The translations under genes were made by a program, and so were the position numbers. Of a stretch of DNA of 10,009 nucleotides, positions 1 to 6,605 are shown piece after piece. Numbering within the stretch: the first letter of the stretch is position 1; every line of letters begins with the position of its first letter. A model generated the notes under the pieces. It worked only from the letters and a program-made list of their open reading frames with translations. It ran no database searches and was not told the DNA's origin. Source of the DNA: GCA-003244245 sp052390495 (GTDB lineage: Bacteria; Actinomycetota; Actinomycetes; Mycobacteriales; Pseudonocardiaceae); NCBI GenBank assembly GCA_052390495.1, contig JBQTGW010000393.1, positions 1-10,009 on the forward strand. The letters are read 5' to 3'.

Positions 1-885
1 TCCGGCCTCGACGTCACGCGGCAGACCGAGGTCGCACACCACCAATGGCGCCGGTGCGCCACGCCCGGCCACCTGCGCGACACCGAGCACCGGGTCCAGC
101 GCGCCGGTGCAGCAGATCACCACGTCCACAGCGGCGACCTCGGAGTCCAGCGCATCCAAGCCGACGACCCGAGCAGGCGTGCCGTCGGCCACGCAGCGCG
201 CAGCCAGCCGCAGCGCGCCTGCCGAGGAGCGGTTGGCCAGCACGATCTCGGCCACCCCCGCTCGGCGCAACTGCGCGGCGGCCAGGCCCCCCATCGATCC
301 GGCTCCGATCACCAGCGCGCGGCGGCTCGCCAAGCCCCGTCCGTCGCCGGCTGTGAGCGCAGCCGCCGCGTCGGCGAGTGCCTCGGAGACCACCGAGGCA
401 CCCTCGGCATCGATCCCGGTCTCCGTGTGCGCCCGCTTGCCGACCCGTAGCGCCTGCTGCACAAGCTCGTGCAGGGTGCTTCCGACCGCGCCCGCCCGCC
501 CGGCGGCGCCCCAGGAAGCCCGCACCCCGCCGAGGAACTGCGGCACGCCGACGACCATCGAGTCGAGCCCGCAGGCCACCGAGAACAGGTGCTCAACGGC
601 GGCGGCCGCATAATGCACGTAGAGGTGGCCGGACAGGTCGTCCAGCGGCGTACCAGCCTGACGTGCCAGCACCGCGGTGACGTCGTCCAGACCGCCGTGG
701 AAGGTCTGCACAACCGCATAGATCTCGACCCGATTGCAGGTGGAGAGCAGCAACGCCTCAGTGACGTTGGCACAGCTGAGCAGCTCGTCGAGCAGCTTTC
801 CGGTCTCGGTACTCGCAACCACGGCTCGTTCCAGCACCTGGACCGGGGCGCTTCGGTGCGACAAGCCGACCACCAACAGACTCAC
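1..885 (-). CDS. hemA: Glutamyl-tRNA reductase, C-terminus cut off by the window edge
   Basis: HemA reduces glutamyl-tRNA(Glu) to glutamate-1-semialdehyde with NADPH, the first committed step of C5 tetrapyrrole (haem) synthesis in the cytoplasm. The visible 295 residues form one uninterrupted frame. They start MSLLVVGLSHRSAP and carry the catalytic-cysteine motif LSTCNRVEIYA (Cys50), His99 in VEHLF, the Rossmann motif VIGAGSMGG near residues 192-200, and VVCDLGLPRDV at the cut end. About 150 residues of the helical dimerisation domain are missing. The GTG start was chosen because it opens the family N-terminus and overlaps the rex stop codon as GTGA, which implies translational coupling. Odd point: the family signature after Ser109 reads GVPQFLGGVR (113-122) where relatives have GExQILGQVK/R, so the conserved Glu and Gln are missing. 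Identity is very sure; activity with this motif is less so. Confidence 0.95.
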   Translation of the reverse strand, partial: MSLLVVGLSHRSAPVQVLERAVVASTETGKLLDELLSCANVTEALLLSTCNRVEIYAVVQTFHGGLDDVTAVLARQAGTPLDDLSGHLYVHYAAAAVEHLFSVACGLDSMVVGVPQFLGGVRASWGAAGRAGAVGSTLHELVQQALRVGKRAHTETGIDAEGASVVSEALADAAAALTAGDGRGLASRRALVIGAGSMGGLAAAQLRRAGVAEIVLANRSSAGALRLAARCVADGTPARVVGLDALDSEVAAVDVVICCTGALDPVLGVAQVAGRGAPAPLVVCDLGLPRDVEAG

Positions 886-1736
886 CGGATCACCGCGATC
901 TCGTCGATCGGCTCAACCGGTTCGGCTGGTTCGGCCACGGATTCTAAAACTGGGAGGACTTCCTCCTCGCCGTGGCGGCGGGCCTCGTAAAAGGACAGGA
1001 TCTGCATCTCCACTGCAAGGTCGACGTTGCGTACTTCGACATCATCGGGGGCCTGCAGCACCACCGGAGCGAAGTTGAGGATGCAGCGGACACCGCCGTT
1101 CACCAGCAGTTCGCACACCGCCTGCGCGGCGACGGCCGGGGTGCAGATCACCCCGATGGTCACCTCCCGCAGGGCGCACACCTGTGGGAGGGCATCGATG
1201 TGATCGACCGGCAGCCCACCGACCGAGATCCCGATCAGGTCGTCGTCGATGTCGAACAGCGCGGTGACCGGAAAACCGCGAATCGGGAAGCCCCCGTAGT
1301 TGGCCAGCGCGTGGCCGAGGTTGCCGATGCCGACGACGGCGACGGCCTGTTGCCGGTTCAGCCCGAGCATTCGCTCGATGTGCTCGACCAGCCGCGCCGT
1401 GTCATAGCCGACACCCCGGGTGCCGTAGGAACCCACGTAGGACAGATCCTTGCGCAGCTTCGCCGAATTCACTCCGGCTACGCTCGCGAGAGCCTCGCTG
1501 GACACGGTGGTCACGCCCTGCTTGACGAGCGAGGTGAGCACCTGGAGGTAGACGGCAAGGCGACCGACCGCCGCCTCGGGTACGGTCCGCACGCGGGTAG
1601 GCACCGCGGGGATCGATCCGTTCGACCTCGTCGGTGCCCGGGGAGACGGCGCTGCCGGCGGCGTGCCACGAGGGGAGGACAGCTCAGCACCGACCGGCCG
1701 GGCGGCATCTGTGCCGTACCGTCCGTTCTGCTGCAC
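882..1736 (-). CDS. rex: Redox-sensing transcriptional repressor Rex
   Basis: Rex is a dimeric cytoplasmic repressor that leaves DNA when NADH rises relative to NAD+; in Streptomyces it controls cydABCD, nuo, rex and hemA. The 284-residue product has a winged-helix DNA-binding domain (about 51-115) containing GVNSAKLRKDLSYVGSYGTRG, then a Rossmann domain with VVGIGNLGHALANYGGF (134-150), GVICTPA, ILNFAPV and a C-terminal swap helix ending AVEMQILSFYEARR. The acidic tail (ESVAEPAEPVEP) is variable in the family. The frame stays open upstream to 2018, but that part reads through the intergenic repeats. I chose the GTG at 1736 because GAGAGGA lies 10 bases before it. A TTG at 1775 or GTGs at codons 45 and 49 remain possible. 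The gene is followed directly by hemA with a 4-base overlap, the usual actinobacterial rex-hemA order. Confidence 0.95.
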   Translation of the reverse strand: MQQNGRYGTDAARPVGAELSSPRGTPPAAPSPRAPTRSNGSIPAVPTRVRTVPEAAVGRLAVYLQVLTSLVKQGVTTVSSEALASVAGVNSAKLRKDLSYVGSYGTRGVGYDTARLVEHIERMLGLNRQQAVAVVGIGNLGHALANYGGFPIRGFPVTALFDIDDDLIGISVGGLPVDHIDALPQVCALREVTIGVICTPAVAAQAVCELLVNGGVRCILNFAPVVLQAPDDVEVRNVDLAVEMQILSFYEARRHGEEEVLPVLESVAEPAEPVEPIDEIAVIR

Positions 1737-1746
1737 CTTCGCGTAT

Positions 1747-1753
1747 TCCTCTC
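1747..1753 (-). promoter_or_regulatory. Ribosome-binding site of rex
   Basis: On the minus strand this reads GAGAGGA, 10 bases before the GTG at 1736. It is the best Shine-Dalgarno match near any in-frame start of rex and decides the start used here. The competing TTG at 1775 has a shorter GGAAG only 4 bases away. Confidence 0.5.
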
Positions 1754-1768
1754 GGATCTGGGTCGGAT

Positions 1769-1813
1769 CTAGCAACGAACTTCCGGTCGCGCCACGGGAC
1801 CTCGCGCTGCCAT
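1769..1813 (-). CDS. Possible 14-codon leader ORF in the rex 5' leader
   Basis: An ATG at 1813 opens a 14-residue frame, MAARGPVARPEVRC, inside the predicted rex leader. It ends about 33 bases before the rex GTG and carries a terminal cysteine. AGGG lies about 10 bases upstream. Very short ORFs occur by chance in GC-rich leaders, so this is only a candidate. No conservation can be seen from one sequence. Confidence 0.15.
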   Translation of the reverse strand: MAARGPVARPEVRC

Positions 1814-1871
1814 GATCGCCGACCCTGGCTCTGCGCCAGCTGCCCGCCGCACGTCCGGCGGTGCGACCCCC

Positions 1872-1900
1872 ACGGTAGCCGCTTGTGAACGTAGGAACAA
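1872..1900 (-). promoter_or_regulatory. Probable rex promoter overlapping a Rex-type operator
   Basis: On the minus strand TTGTTC (1900-1895) and TACCGT (1877-1872) are 17 bases apart and fit -35 and TAnnnT -10 elements. The spacer and -35 contain an 18-bp site, TTGTGAACGTAGGAACAA on the plus strand (1883-1900). Its left half matches the Rex consensus TTGTGAA-N4-TTCACAA perfectly; the right half keeps only ACAA. Rex represses its own operon in Streptomyces, so negative autoregulation of rex-hemA through this site is a reasonable inference. The imperfect right half lowers confidence. Confidence 0.5.
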
Positions 1901-1913
1901 AAGTCGCGACCCC

Positions 1914-2020
1914 GGCCCCAGCGGCGCCACACCTGAGGAAGCAGTGGCGCCAGCGGCGCCGCACCTGACGAAGCAGCGGCGCCAGCGGCGCCACACGTGA
2001 CGAAAACAGCGGCGCCACAC
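1914..2020. repeat. 32-bp tandem repeat with phased GGCGCC palindromes
   Basis: Units begin at 1923, 1955 and 1987; the first two are exactly 32 bases. Each consists of GGCGCC, about 17 bases related to RCACSTGASGAAGCAGY, then GGCGCCAGC. GGCGCC occurs at 1923, 1946, 1955, 1978, 1987 and 2011, giving spacings of 23, 9, 23, 9 and 24. A degenerate half-unit GGCCCCAGC precedes the array at 1914. It lies between the fasciclin terminator and the rex promoter. I know no family for it; it might form hairpins in RNA or bind a protein. Confidence 0.8.
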
Positions 2021-2024
2021 GCAG

Positions 2025-2060
2025 TGAAAGGGGTAGCCCCGGGTAGGGCCACCCCTTTCA
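2025..2060 (-). terminator. Hairpin terminator of the fasciclin gene
   Basis: A 15-base inverted repeat has one mismatch: TGAAAGGGGTAGCCC at 2025-2039 and GGGCCACCCCTTTCA at 2046-2060, around a 6-base loop. It starts 22 bases past the fasciclin stop codon. There is no T run, which is common for actinobacterial terminators. The hairpin is nearly symmetrical and could also stop transcription from the other strand. It separates the fasciclin transcript from rex. Confidence 0.75.
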
Positions 2061-2081
2061 TCGGTGGTACGGACGCGCGGC

Positions 2082-2768
2082 TCAGCTAGCTGCCGGCATC
2101 AGAACAGCGTCAATCAAGAACACGGTGGCGTTCGCGGTCGGCACGTTGGCGCAGACCACATTGGCGGTCACGCCACCGGAGCTCACGGTCAGGTTGGGCG
2201 CGGTGCCGCCGATGGTCAGCTGAGAACCCTGCAGGCTGGGCACCGTGCCAGCCGACTGCAGACCGTCGGCGTCATACCGGGTACCCACGACGTGCGTGGT
2301 CAGGATCTTGTACAGCGTGCTGGTGGGCTCGGCCACGTCAGGGGCGGTGGTGAGCTCCTCGACGGTGCCCGGGGGCAGCGCCTCGAACGCCGAGTTGATC
2401 GGGGCGAAGACGGTGATGGCCTCGGTGCCGTTCAGGGTGTCTCCCAGCTCAGCGGCGCCGACCGCCGCGACCAGAGTGGTCAGCAACGGATTGTTACTCG
2501 CGGCGGTCGCCACCGGGTCATCGACCATGCCCTCGGCCGAGCCTTCGCCTGTCGTCGGGACCTGGCTGCAGGCCGGACCTGCGATGTCACTGATCTGGGT
2601 GACGCCATCGGTCGCCGCAGCTGTGGGTTCCGAGGTGGGCGCAGCAGGCTCCGCAGCCCGTGTGGTTGTGGGCGCAGCGGCTGGTTCCTCCGATGCGCTA
2701 CACGCGCCTACCGAAACCGCCAGAGCCGCCATGACACCGATCGCAGCCAGCCGCTGGATCTTCCTCAC
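2082..2768 (-). CDS. Fasciclin (FAS1) domain lipoprotein, MPT70/MPT83-like
   Basis: This 228-residue protein is a secreted lipoprotein with one FAS1 domain. Residues 1-23 are a lipoprotein signal (MRKIQRL, hydrophobic core, lipobox VGAC with Cys23). A Pro/Ala/Thr-rich linker follows to about 60, then FAS1 from about 85. Sequences such as DPVATAASNNPLLTTL, TVFAPINSAFEALP and TANATVFLIDAVLMP closely resemble mycobacterial MPT83/MPT70. Cys67 and Cys206 sit where MPT70 has a disulfide. FAS1 proteins mediate adhesion or cell-surface contacts; the exact partner is unknown. The start is GTG with GAGGAG at 2780-2785, 11 bases upstream, which is a slightly long spacing. The gene follows the molybdoenzyme after 156 bases, so it may have its own promoter, but I found no convincing -35/-10 or SigK-type motif. 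A hairpin terminator follows. Confidence 0.9.
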   Translation of the reverse strand: MRKIQRLAAIGVMAALAVSVGACSASEEPAAAPTTTRAAEPAAPTSEPTAAATDGVTQISDIAGPACSQVPTTGEGSAEGMVDDPVATAASNNPLLTTLVAAVGAAELGDTLNGTEAITVFAPINSAFEALPPGTVEELTTAPDVAEPTSTLYKILTTHVVGTRYDADGLQSAGTVPSLQGSQLTIGGTAPNLTVSSGGVTANVVCANVPTANATVFLIDAVLMPAAS

Positions 2769-2924
2769 TTCGACATCAACTCCTCATCATGTTGCCCGGC
2801 TGATCCGGACCTCACTACCCATTACTTCGGTGAAAGTTTGCAGCTGGTTCATACCGGGCGGGTCACGAATTGGACACATCTCCAGATAGTCAGCCGCTTT
2901 TCAGTGGCCCTATACCACGGTGAC

Positions 2925-4505
2925 CTAAACTACGGTGAACTGAACCCGGTGCCAGCCGCTTGCGCCGTCCGGGATCGGCGCAGCCCGATCCTCGGTCTGG
3001 GTGTACCCGGTCTTGTCGGTGGCCCGGACCTGGGCCACGTGCGGGCCGGGTTGCAGCCGGCCCGCCAGCCGCCACATCCGCCAGGTATCGGGGTTGACCT
3101 CGGTGGACAGCTCCGCGAGCCGCCACGGCTCTTGGTCGATCCGCACCTCGACCTTCTCGATGCCCTTGGTCTGCGCCCACGCGATCCCGGTCAGCGGCGC
3201 ACCCGGGCTGACCTGCCCGAACGAGCCCGGACTGTCGATACGGGACATCGTCTTGATCGGCGCCTTCTGTCCCCAGTCACGCTGCAACCAGTAGGCCTGC
3301 TTCGCGTCGAACGTGGTGAGTTCCATGTCGACGATCCACTTGGTGCCAGAGACGAAACCGTACAACCCAGGCACCAACATCCGGACCGGGAAGCCGTGCT
3401 CGGCAGGCAGCGGCTCGGAGTTCATCCCGATCACCAGCATGGCTTGGCGGCCCGGGTCGGCGACGTCCGCGGTGGGGGTGCCGCAGGTCCACCCGTCGAC
3501 GCTGGTGGTGAACAATTGATCGGCGCCTCTCTGCACGCCAGCCTCGGCGAGGATATCAGCTAGCAGCACACCGGTGAAGTTGGCTGTGGAGATATACGGC
3601 CCACCGATCTCGTTGGACACGCACGTCATCGTCACAGTCCGCTCAACGAGTCGGCGTGAGGTCAGATCCGCCCAATCCAAATTCAGCTCCCGGTCAACCA
3701 TCCCGTGTATACGCAACCGCCAGTCCTCGGCGCGTAGTTGCGGCACCGTCAAATTGATGTCAACCCGGTAAAATTCGGAATTTGGCGTGATAAAGGTCGG
3801 CGAACCATCGGCGGCAAAATCAGCCCCGGCCGGAATCGTAGGCGCAGGCACCTCGGGCTCGATCGACCCGATCGCCTGGCGGGATGCCTCGACGCCACTG
3901 CGCCTGATCAGGAACTGCCCGCCTGTCCCGGCGGCCACGGCCCCCACCGCAACTGCCGCCGAGCCGACGAGCAACCCGCGGCGACGCACCTCAATCGCGG
4001 TGGGACCGGCGGCGGTTTCGGCGCTGGCGGTTTCGGCGCTGGCGGTTTCGGCGCTGGGCCTGCCGAGGCGGTGCAAGATGGCGAACACCCCCACGCCCGC
4101 GACAAGCGAGGCCAGTGGGGCCACCACGTCGAGAGTGTCCACGATCGGACGAGTCAGCACCGCGGCGCTCCCGACCGCACCAAGCACAGCGAGCAGCAGC
4201 AGACCGGGAATGCTGGAACGGCGGGAGAGCAACCCGGCGATCACCCCGAACAGACCGATCACCGCACCCATGCTGATGAGCAGGACCAGCTTGTCGTAGG
4301 TGCCGAAGGTGCGGATCGCGAAGTCCTTGAGCCCGGCCGGGGTGAAGTCGATCGCGGTGCTACCCACCGCGAGGAGAGGCGAGGCGGTAGGCGAAACCAG
4401 CCCGGCCACCAAGTGACCTACGCCGACTGCCGCGAACACAGATAACAATCCGACGAGGACAGCCACCGGTGCAGACAGACGGGACGACACGGTCGGGGAA
4501 CTCAT
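2925..4505 (-). CDS. Membrane-anchored molybdopterin-dependent oxidoreductase (sulfite-oxidase fold)
   Basis: The 526-residue product has hydrophobic segments at about 11-37, 71-94, 99-118 and 123-144, a repeat linker (SAETA three times, 151-165), then a Tat-like RRRGLL followed by a fifth hydrophobic segment (177-200). The catalytic part (about 235-400) has the SUOX-family molybdenum cofactor fold, with the likely Mo-ligating Cys295 in TMTCVSNEIGGPY, and GFPVRMLVPGLYGF and GTKWI further on. A C-terminal beta domain (about 410-526) resembles the Mo-cofactor dimerisation domain. The catalytic part should lie outside the membrane. The substrate is unknown; no haem or cytochrome domain is present. 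The ATG at 4505 has GAAGG 7 bases upstream and is preferred to an upstream GTG at 4571. The gene follows the glutaredoxin gene by 75 bases and precedes the fasciclin gene. Confidence 0.9.
   Translation of the reverse strand: MSSPTVSSRLSAPVAVLVGLLSVFAAVGVGHLVAGLVSPTASPLLAVGSTAIDFTPAGLKDFAIRTFGTYDKLVLLISMGAVIGLFGVIAGLLSRRSSIPGLLLLAVLGAVGSAAVLTRPIVDTLDVVAPLASLVAGVGVFAILHRLGRPSAETASAETASAETAAGPTAIEVRRRGLLVGSAAVAVGAVAAGTGGQFLIRRSGVEASRQAIGSIEPEVPAPTIPAGADFAADGSPTFITPNSEFYRVDINLTVPQLRAEDWRLRIHGMVDRELNLDWADLTSRRLVERTVTMTCVSNEIGGPYISTANFTGVLLADILAEAGVQRGADQLFTTSVDGWTCGTPTADVADPGRQAMLVIGMNSEPLPAEHGFPVRMLVPGLYGFVSGTKWIVDMELTTFDAKQAYWLQRDWGQKAPIKTMSRIDSPGSFGQVSPGAPLTGIAWAQTKGIEKVEVRIDQEPWRLAELSTEVNPDTWRMWRLAGRLQPGPHVAQVRATDKTGYTQTEDRAAPIPDGASGWHRVQFTVV
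4012..4056 (-). repeat. Three perfect 15-bp tandem copies inside the molybdoenzyme gene
   Basis: Three identical copies of GCGGTTTCGGCGCTG (plus strand) encode SAETA three times in the linker between the fourth membrane segment and the Tat-like segment. The 15-bp length keeps the frame, so copy number could change without destroying the protein. Confidence 0.95.
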
Positions 4506-4580
4506 ACCTGTGCCTTCGGATCGCCACCTGAGGACGGTTCGCGAGGGAAACCGAATCGTAATACCCCCCACACCGACGCT

Positions 4581-4829
4581 TCAGCGGGTGAGAGCAGCTC
4601 GCAGGCGCTGCTCCTCCACCTTCCAGAAGCCGTGTTCCCGCCCGTCGACGAAGATCACCGGGACCCGGTCGCCATACTCGGCGCGCAGTTCCGGGTCCGT
4701 GTCCACGTCGTCGGTTCGCCAGGACACACCCAACTCAGCGCAGATCCGGCCGATGTCCTCCCGGGCCACCGCGCAGGCGTGGCAGTCGGCCCGGACCAGC
4801 AGGACCACGTCGTGCTCAGTCTCAGTCAT
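4581..4829 (-). CDS. Small glutaredoxin/thioredoxin-like protein with CHAC motif
   Basis: An 82-residue thioredoxin-fold protein of the glutaredoxin-like (DUF836) type. The redox motif is C16-H-A-C19 after VVLLVRAD, and the cis-proline loop VPVIFVDG is at 56-63. It should catalyse thiol-disulfide exchange in the cytoplasm; there is no signal peptide. It resembles the short protein next to hemA in Mycobacterium tuberculosis (Rv0508) and the one near rex in Streptomyces. Its natural partner is unknown. The ATG start follows the ligase stop by 9 bases, so the two genes are almost certainly co-transcribed. The Shine-Dalgarno is weak (GAAGA), consistent with translational coupling. Confidence 0.9.
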   Translation of the reverse strand: MTETEHDVVLLVRADCHACAVAREDIGRICAELGVSWRTDDVDTDPELRAEYGDRVPVIFVDGREHGFWKVEEQRLRAALTR

Positions 4830-4838
4830 GCTCAGTCT

Positions 4839-6452
4839 TCAGTCATCCAGGGGCACCCGGACTACGTCGATGCCCTCGCGGAGCGTTCGGCGGGCGAGCT
4901 TGCCGGTGGGCAAATACGGTAACGATTCCACCAGCGCCACCTCAACCGGAACCTTGAACCGAGCCAGCCGCACCGCACAGTGCTCGACGATCTCCTCGGC
5001 GCTGGGCTGCTTCCCCTCGACGGGCACCAGCACGGCGCGCACCGCCTCTCCGGTCCGCGGGTGCGGCATCCCGATCACGGCTGCCTCGAGCACGCCGGGG
5101 TGCTCACGCAGCACGTTCTCGACCTCGCGGGGATAGACGTTGAAGCCGTTGACGATGATCAGGTCATCAGCGCGATCCACCAGGTGCAGGTCGCCGTCCG
5201 CGTCCAGATAGCCGACGTCGCCGGTGCGGATCCAGCCTGGGCCGAGTCCGGGCAGTTCAGCTGGGCCGAAGGCCCCGTCCGGCCAGTAGCCGGAGAACAG
5301 GTTGGGGCCGCGAATCGCTACCACGCCAGTGCCGCCTGCATCCTCATCATCGCCGGTGGGCAGCGGCCTGCCGCCCGCGTCCACCAATCGCAACTCCACG
5401 GGGTCCAGCCCACGGGACGGCACACCGGGCAGCGGCCTGCCGACCGACCCCGGCTTGGCCACCCCGCCGACCAACGTCGAGGTCACCACCGGACCTGCCT
5501 CAGCCAGCCCGTAACCCTCGAACACGGTCAGCCCGGTGGCCTCGTTCATCCCGGCGAGCACCGCGGGGGGTAGCGGCGCAGCGCCGGAACTGAACAACCG
5601 CATCGTGCGCATGCCCTCGGCGAGCCGGTCTGGCGACAGCCGCAGCCACGCCCGGTACATCGGCGGTACCCCCACCACCACGGTGACCCGATACCGATAA
5701 ACCGTCTGCAGGGCCTCTTCGGGATCGAAACGCTCCGCCAGCACCGCAGTGGCAGCGGAGTTGGCGACCTGGAGGAGGCCCGGACCCAGCCCGTAGGAGT
5801 GGAACAGCGGCAGGCTCAGCAGCACTCGGTCGGCGGCAGTCATCGGGGCGGGTCGCACCGCGGCGCACTGCTCCACATTCGCCAGCAGCGCCCGATGGGA
5901 CAGCATCACCCCGCGCGGATGACCCGTGGTACCTGACGTGAAGGCGAGTACGGCGATGTCCTCCCCACCCACCATGGAGCTGCTGGCCCTAGACCCGTGA
6001 GCGGGCGTGGCAGCATCGGTGGGGGCCGGGTCCAGCCGGGTTGCGCCGTTCCGGTCGGCCGCTGCCTCGGCGTTCACGTCGTCCGGCGCCGCAATCAGCA
6101 GGCTCGCGCCGCAGCCGTCGAGCACCCGATCCAGCTCCCGGCCGGTCGCACCGGTGCCGACCGGCACCGCAACGCCACCCGCACGAAGTATCCCGAACAG
6201 TGACCCGCAGAATGCCGCGGACGTCGGCATCCGCAGCAGGACCCGCTGCCCGGGCTGCAACCCACGCTCGATCAGACGGGCAGCCTCGCCGTCCACGACG
6301 GCGTCAAGCTGCCCCCAGCTCAACGTCCTGCCACTGGTCACCTCGATCACCGCCAGGTGGGAGGAGTCGCGGCGCGCGGCTTGGGTTACCAGGTCGGCAA
6401 GGTTGCGGCCGACACCCGCAGGCACAGCTGAGAACGAAGAGGAGGGGGACAC
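4839..6452 (-). CDS. Class I adenylate-forming enzyme (acyl-CoA synthetase type)
   Basis: The 537-residue ANL-superfamily enzyme activates a carboxylic acid with ATP to an acyl-adenylate and usually transfers it to CoA. The P-loop-like core is FTSGTTGHPRG (171-181). FEGYGLAEAGP (311-321), WIRTGD (407-412) and VDRADDLIIVNGFNVYPREVE (about 425-444, hinge) follow, and the catalytic lysine is K518 in PTGKLARR. All core motifs are intact, so it should be active. The substrate (fatty, aryl or other acid) cannot be read from the sequence. There is no carrier-protein domain. The GTG start has a strong AGGAGG (6457-6462) only 4 bases upstream; an in-frame GTG at codon 10 is an alternative. It is the first gene of the minus-strand cluster and diverges from the sigma-factor gene. 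Confidence 0.92.
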   Translation of the reverse strand: MSPSSSFSAVPAGVGRNLADLVTQAARRDSSHLAVIEVTSGRTLSWGQLDAVVDGEAARLIERGLQPGQRVLLRMPTSAAFCGSLFGILRAGGVAVPVGTGATGRELDRVLDGCGASLLIAAPDDVNAEAAADRNGATRLDPAPTDAATPAHGSRASSSMVGGEDIAVLAFTSGTTGHPRGVMLSHRALLANVEQCAAVRPAPMTAADRVLLSLPLFHSYGLGPGLLQVANSAATAVLAERFDPEEALQTVYRYRVTVVVGVPPMYRAWLRLSPDRLAEGMRTMRLFSSGAAPLPPAVLAGMNEATGLTVFEGYGLAEAGPVVTSTLVGGVAKPGSVGRPLPGVPSRGLDPVELRLVDAGGRPLPTGDDEDAGGTGVVAIRGPNLFSGYWPDGAFGPAELPGLGPGWIRTGDVGYLDADGDLHLVDRADDLIIVNGFNVYPREVENVLREHPGVLEAAVIGMPHPRTGEAVRAVLVPVEGKQPSAEEIVEHCAVRLARFKVPVEVALVESLPYLPTGKLARRTLREGIDVVRVPLDD

Positions 6453-6524
6453 CGAGCCTCCTGATGGGCCAGGGGGCGCAGGGTTGCGACCCGCGGGCCG
6501 CCCCTCTCACGAACGACCCGGATA

Positions 6525-6553
6525 TTGGCGCAGTCTGGCACGTTCGGAATGAT
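6525..6553 (+). promoter_or_regulatory. Possible promoter of the BldN-like sigma gene
   Basis: TTGGCG (6525-6530) and AATGAT (6548-6553) are spaced by 17 bases and lie about 50 bases before the preferred GTG start. The -10 match is modest. If real, transcription would start near 6560 and the ATGs at 6549 and 6552 would not be in the message. The same region must also hold the divergent ligase promoter. Confidence 0.3.
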
Positions 6554-6605
6554 GTGTTGCACCGCCATCCGGACTGGACCAAGCGCGGGAGGTGCGTCAC
6601 GTAGC

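Larger units (their letters stand above)
1737..2081. other. Non-coding stretch between rex and the fasciclin gene
   Basis: This 345-base stretch has no convincing gene. From right to left on the minus strand it holds the terminator hairpin of the fasciclin gene (2025-2060), the GGCGCC-phased 32-bp repeats (1914-2020), a probable rex promoter with a Rex-like site (1872-1900), and about 130 bases of rex leader. All six frames over the repeats are open only because the repeat is GC-rich; the peptides they encode are low in complexity, rich in Arg, Ala, Gly and Cys. Confidence 0.7.

Noticed and set aside
309..818. A 169-codon minus-strand frame within hemA
   Set aside because: It is out of frame with the HemA protein, whose motifs are unbroken across the whole region.
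972..1772. A 266-codon plus-strand frame opposite rex
   Set aside because: It is antisense to the clear Rex protein, with no domain and no ribosome-binding site of note.
1737..2018. Extension of Rex to an ATG at 2018
   Set aside because: The added 94 residues read through tandem repeats and the probable promoter, with low-complexity sequence unlike any Rex; the domain begins near residue 51 of the shorter form.
1914..2020. CRISPR-like array
   Set aside because: The units are contiguous and similar along their full length, so there are no unique spacers, and no cas genes are nearby.
2769..2924. SigK-type promoter before the fasciclin gene
   Set aside because: MPT83-like genes are SigK targets in mycobacteria, but I could not find the expected paired motif here.
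2064..3563. A 499-codon open frame on the plus strand
   Set aside because: It lies antisense to the fasciclin gene and the end of the molybdoenzyme, has no recognisable domain, and is rich in Arg/Gly/His as expected for a GC-rich shadow frame.
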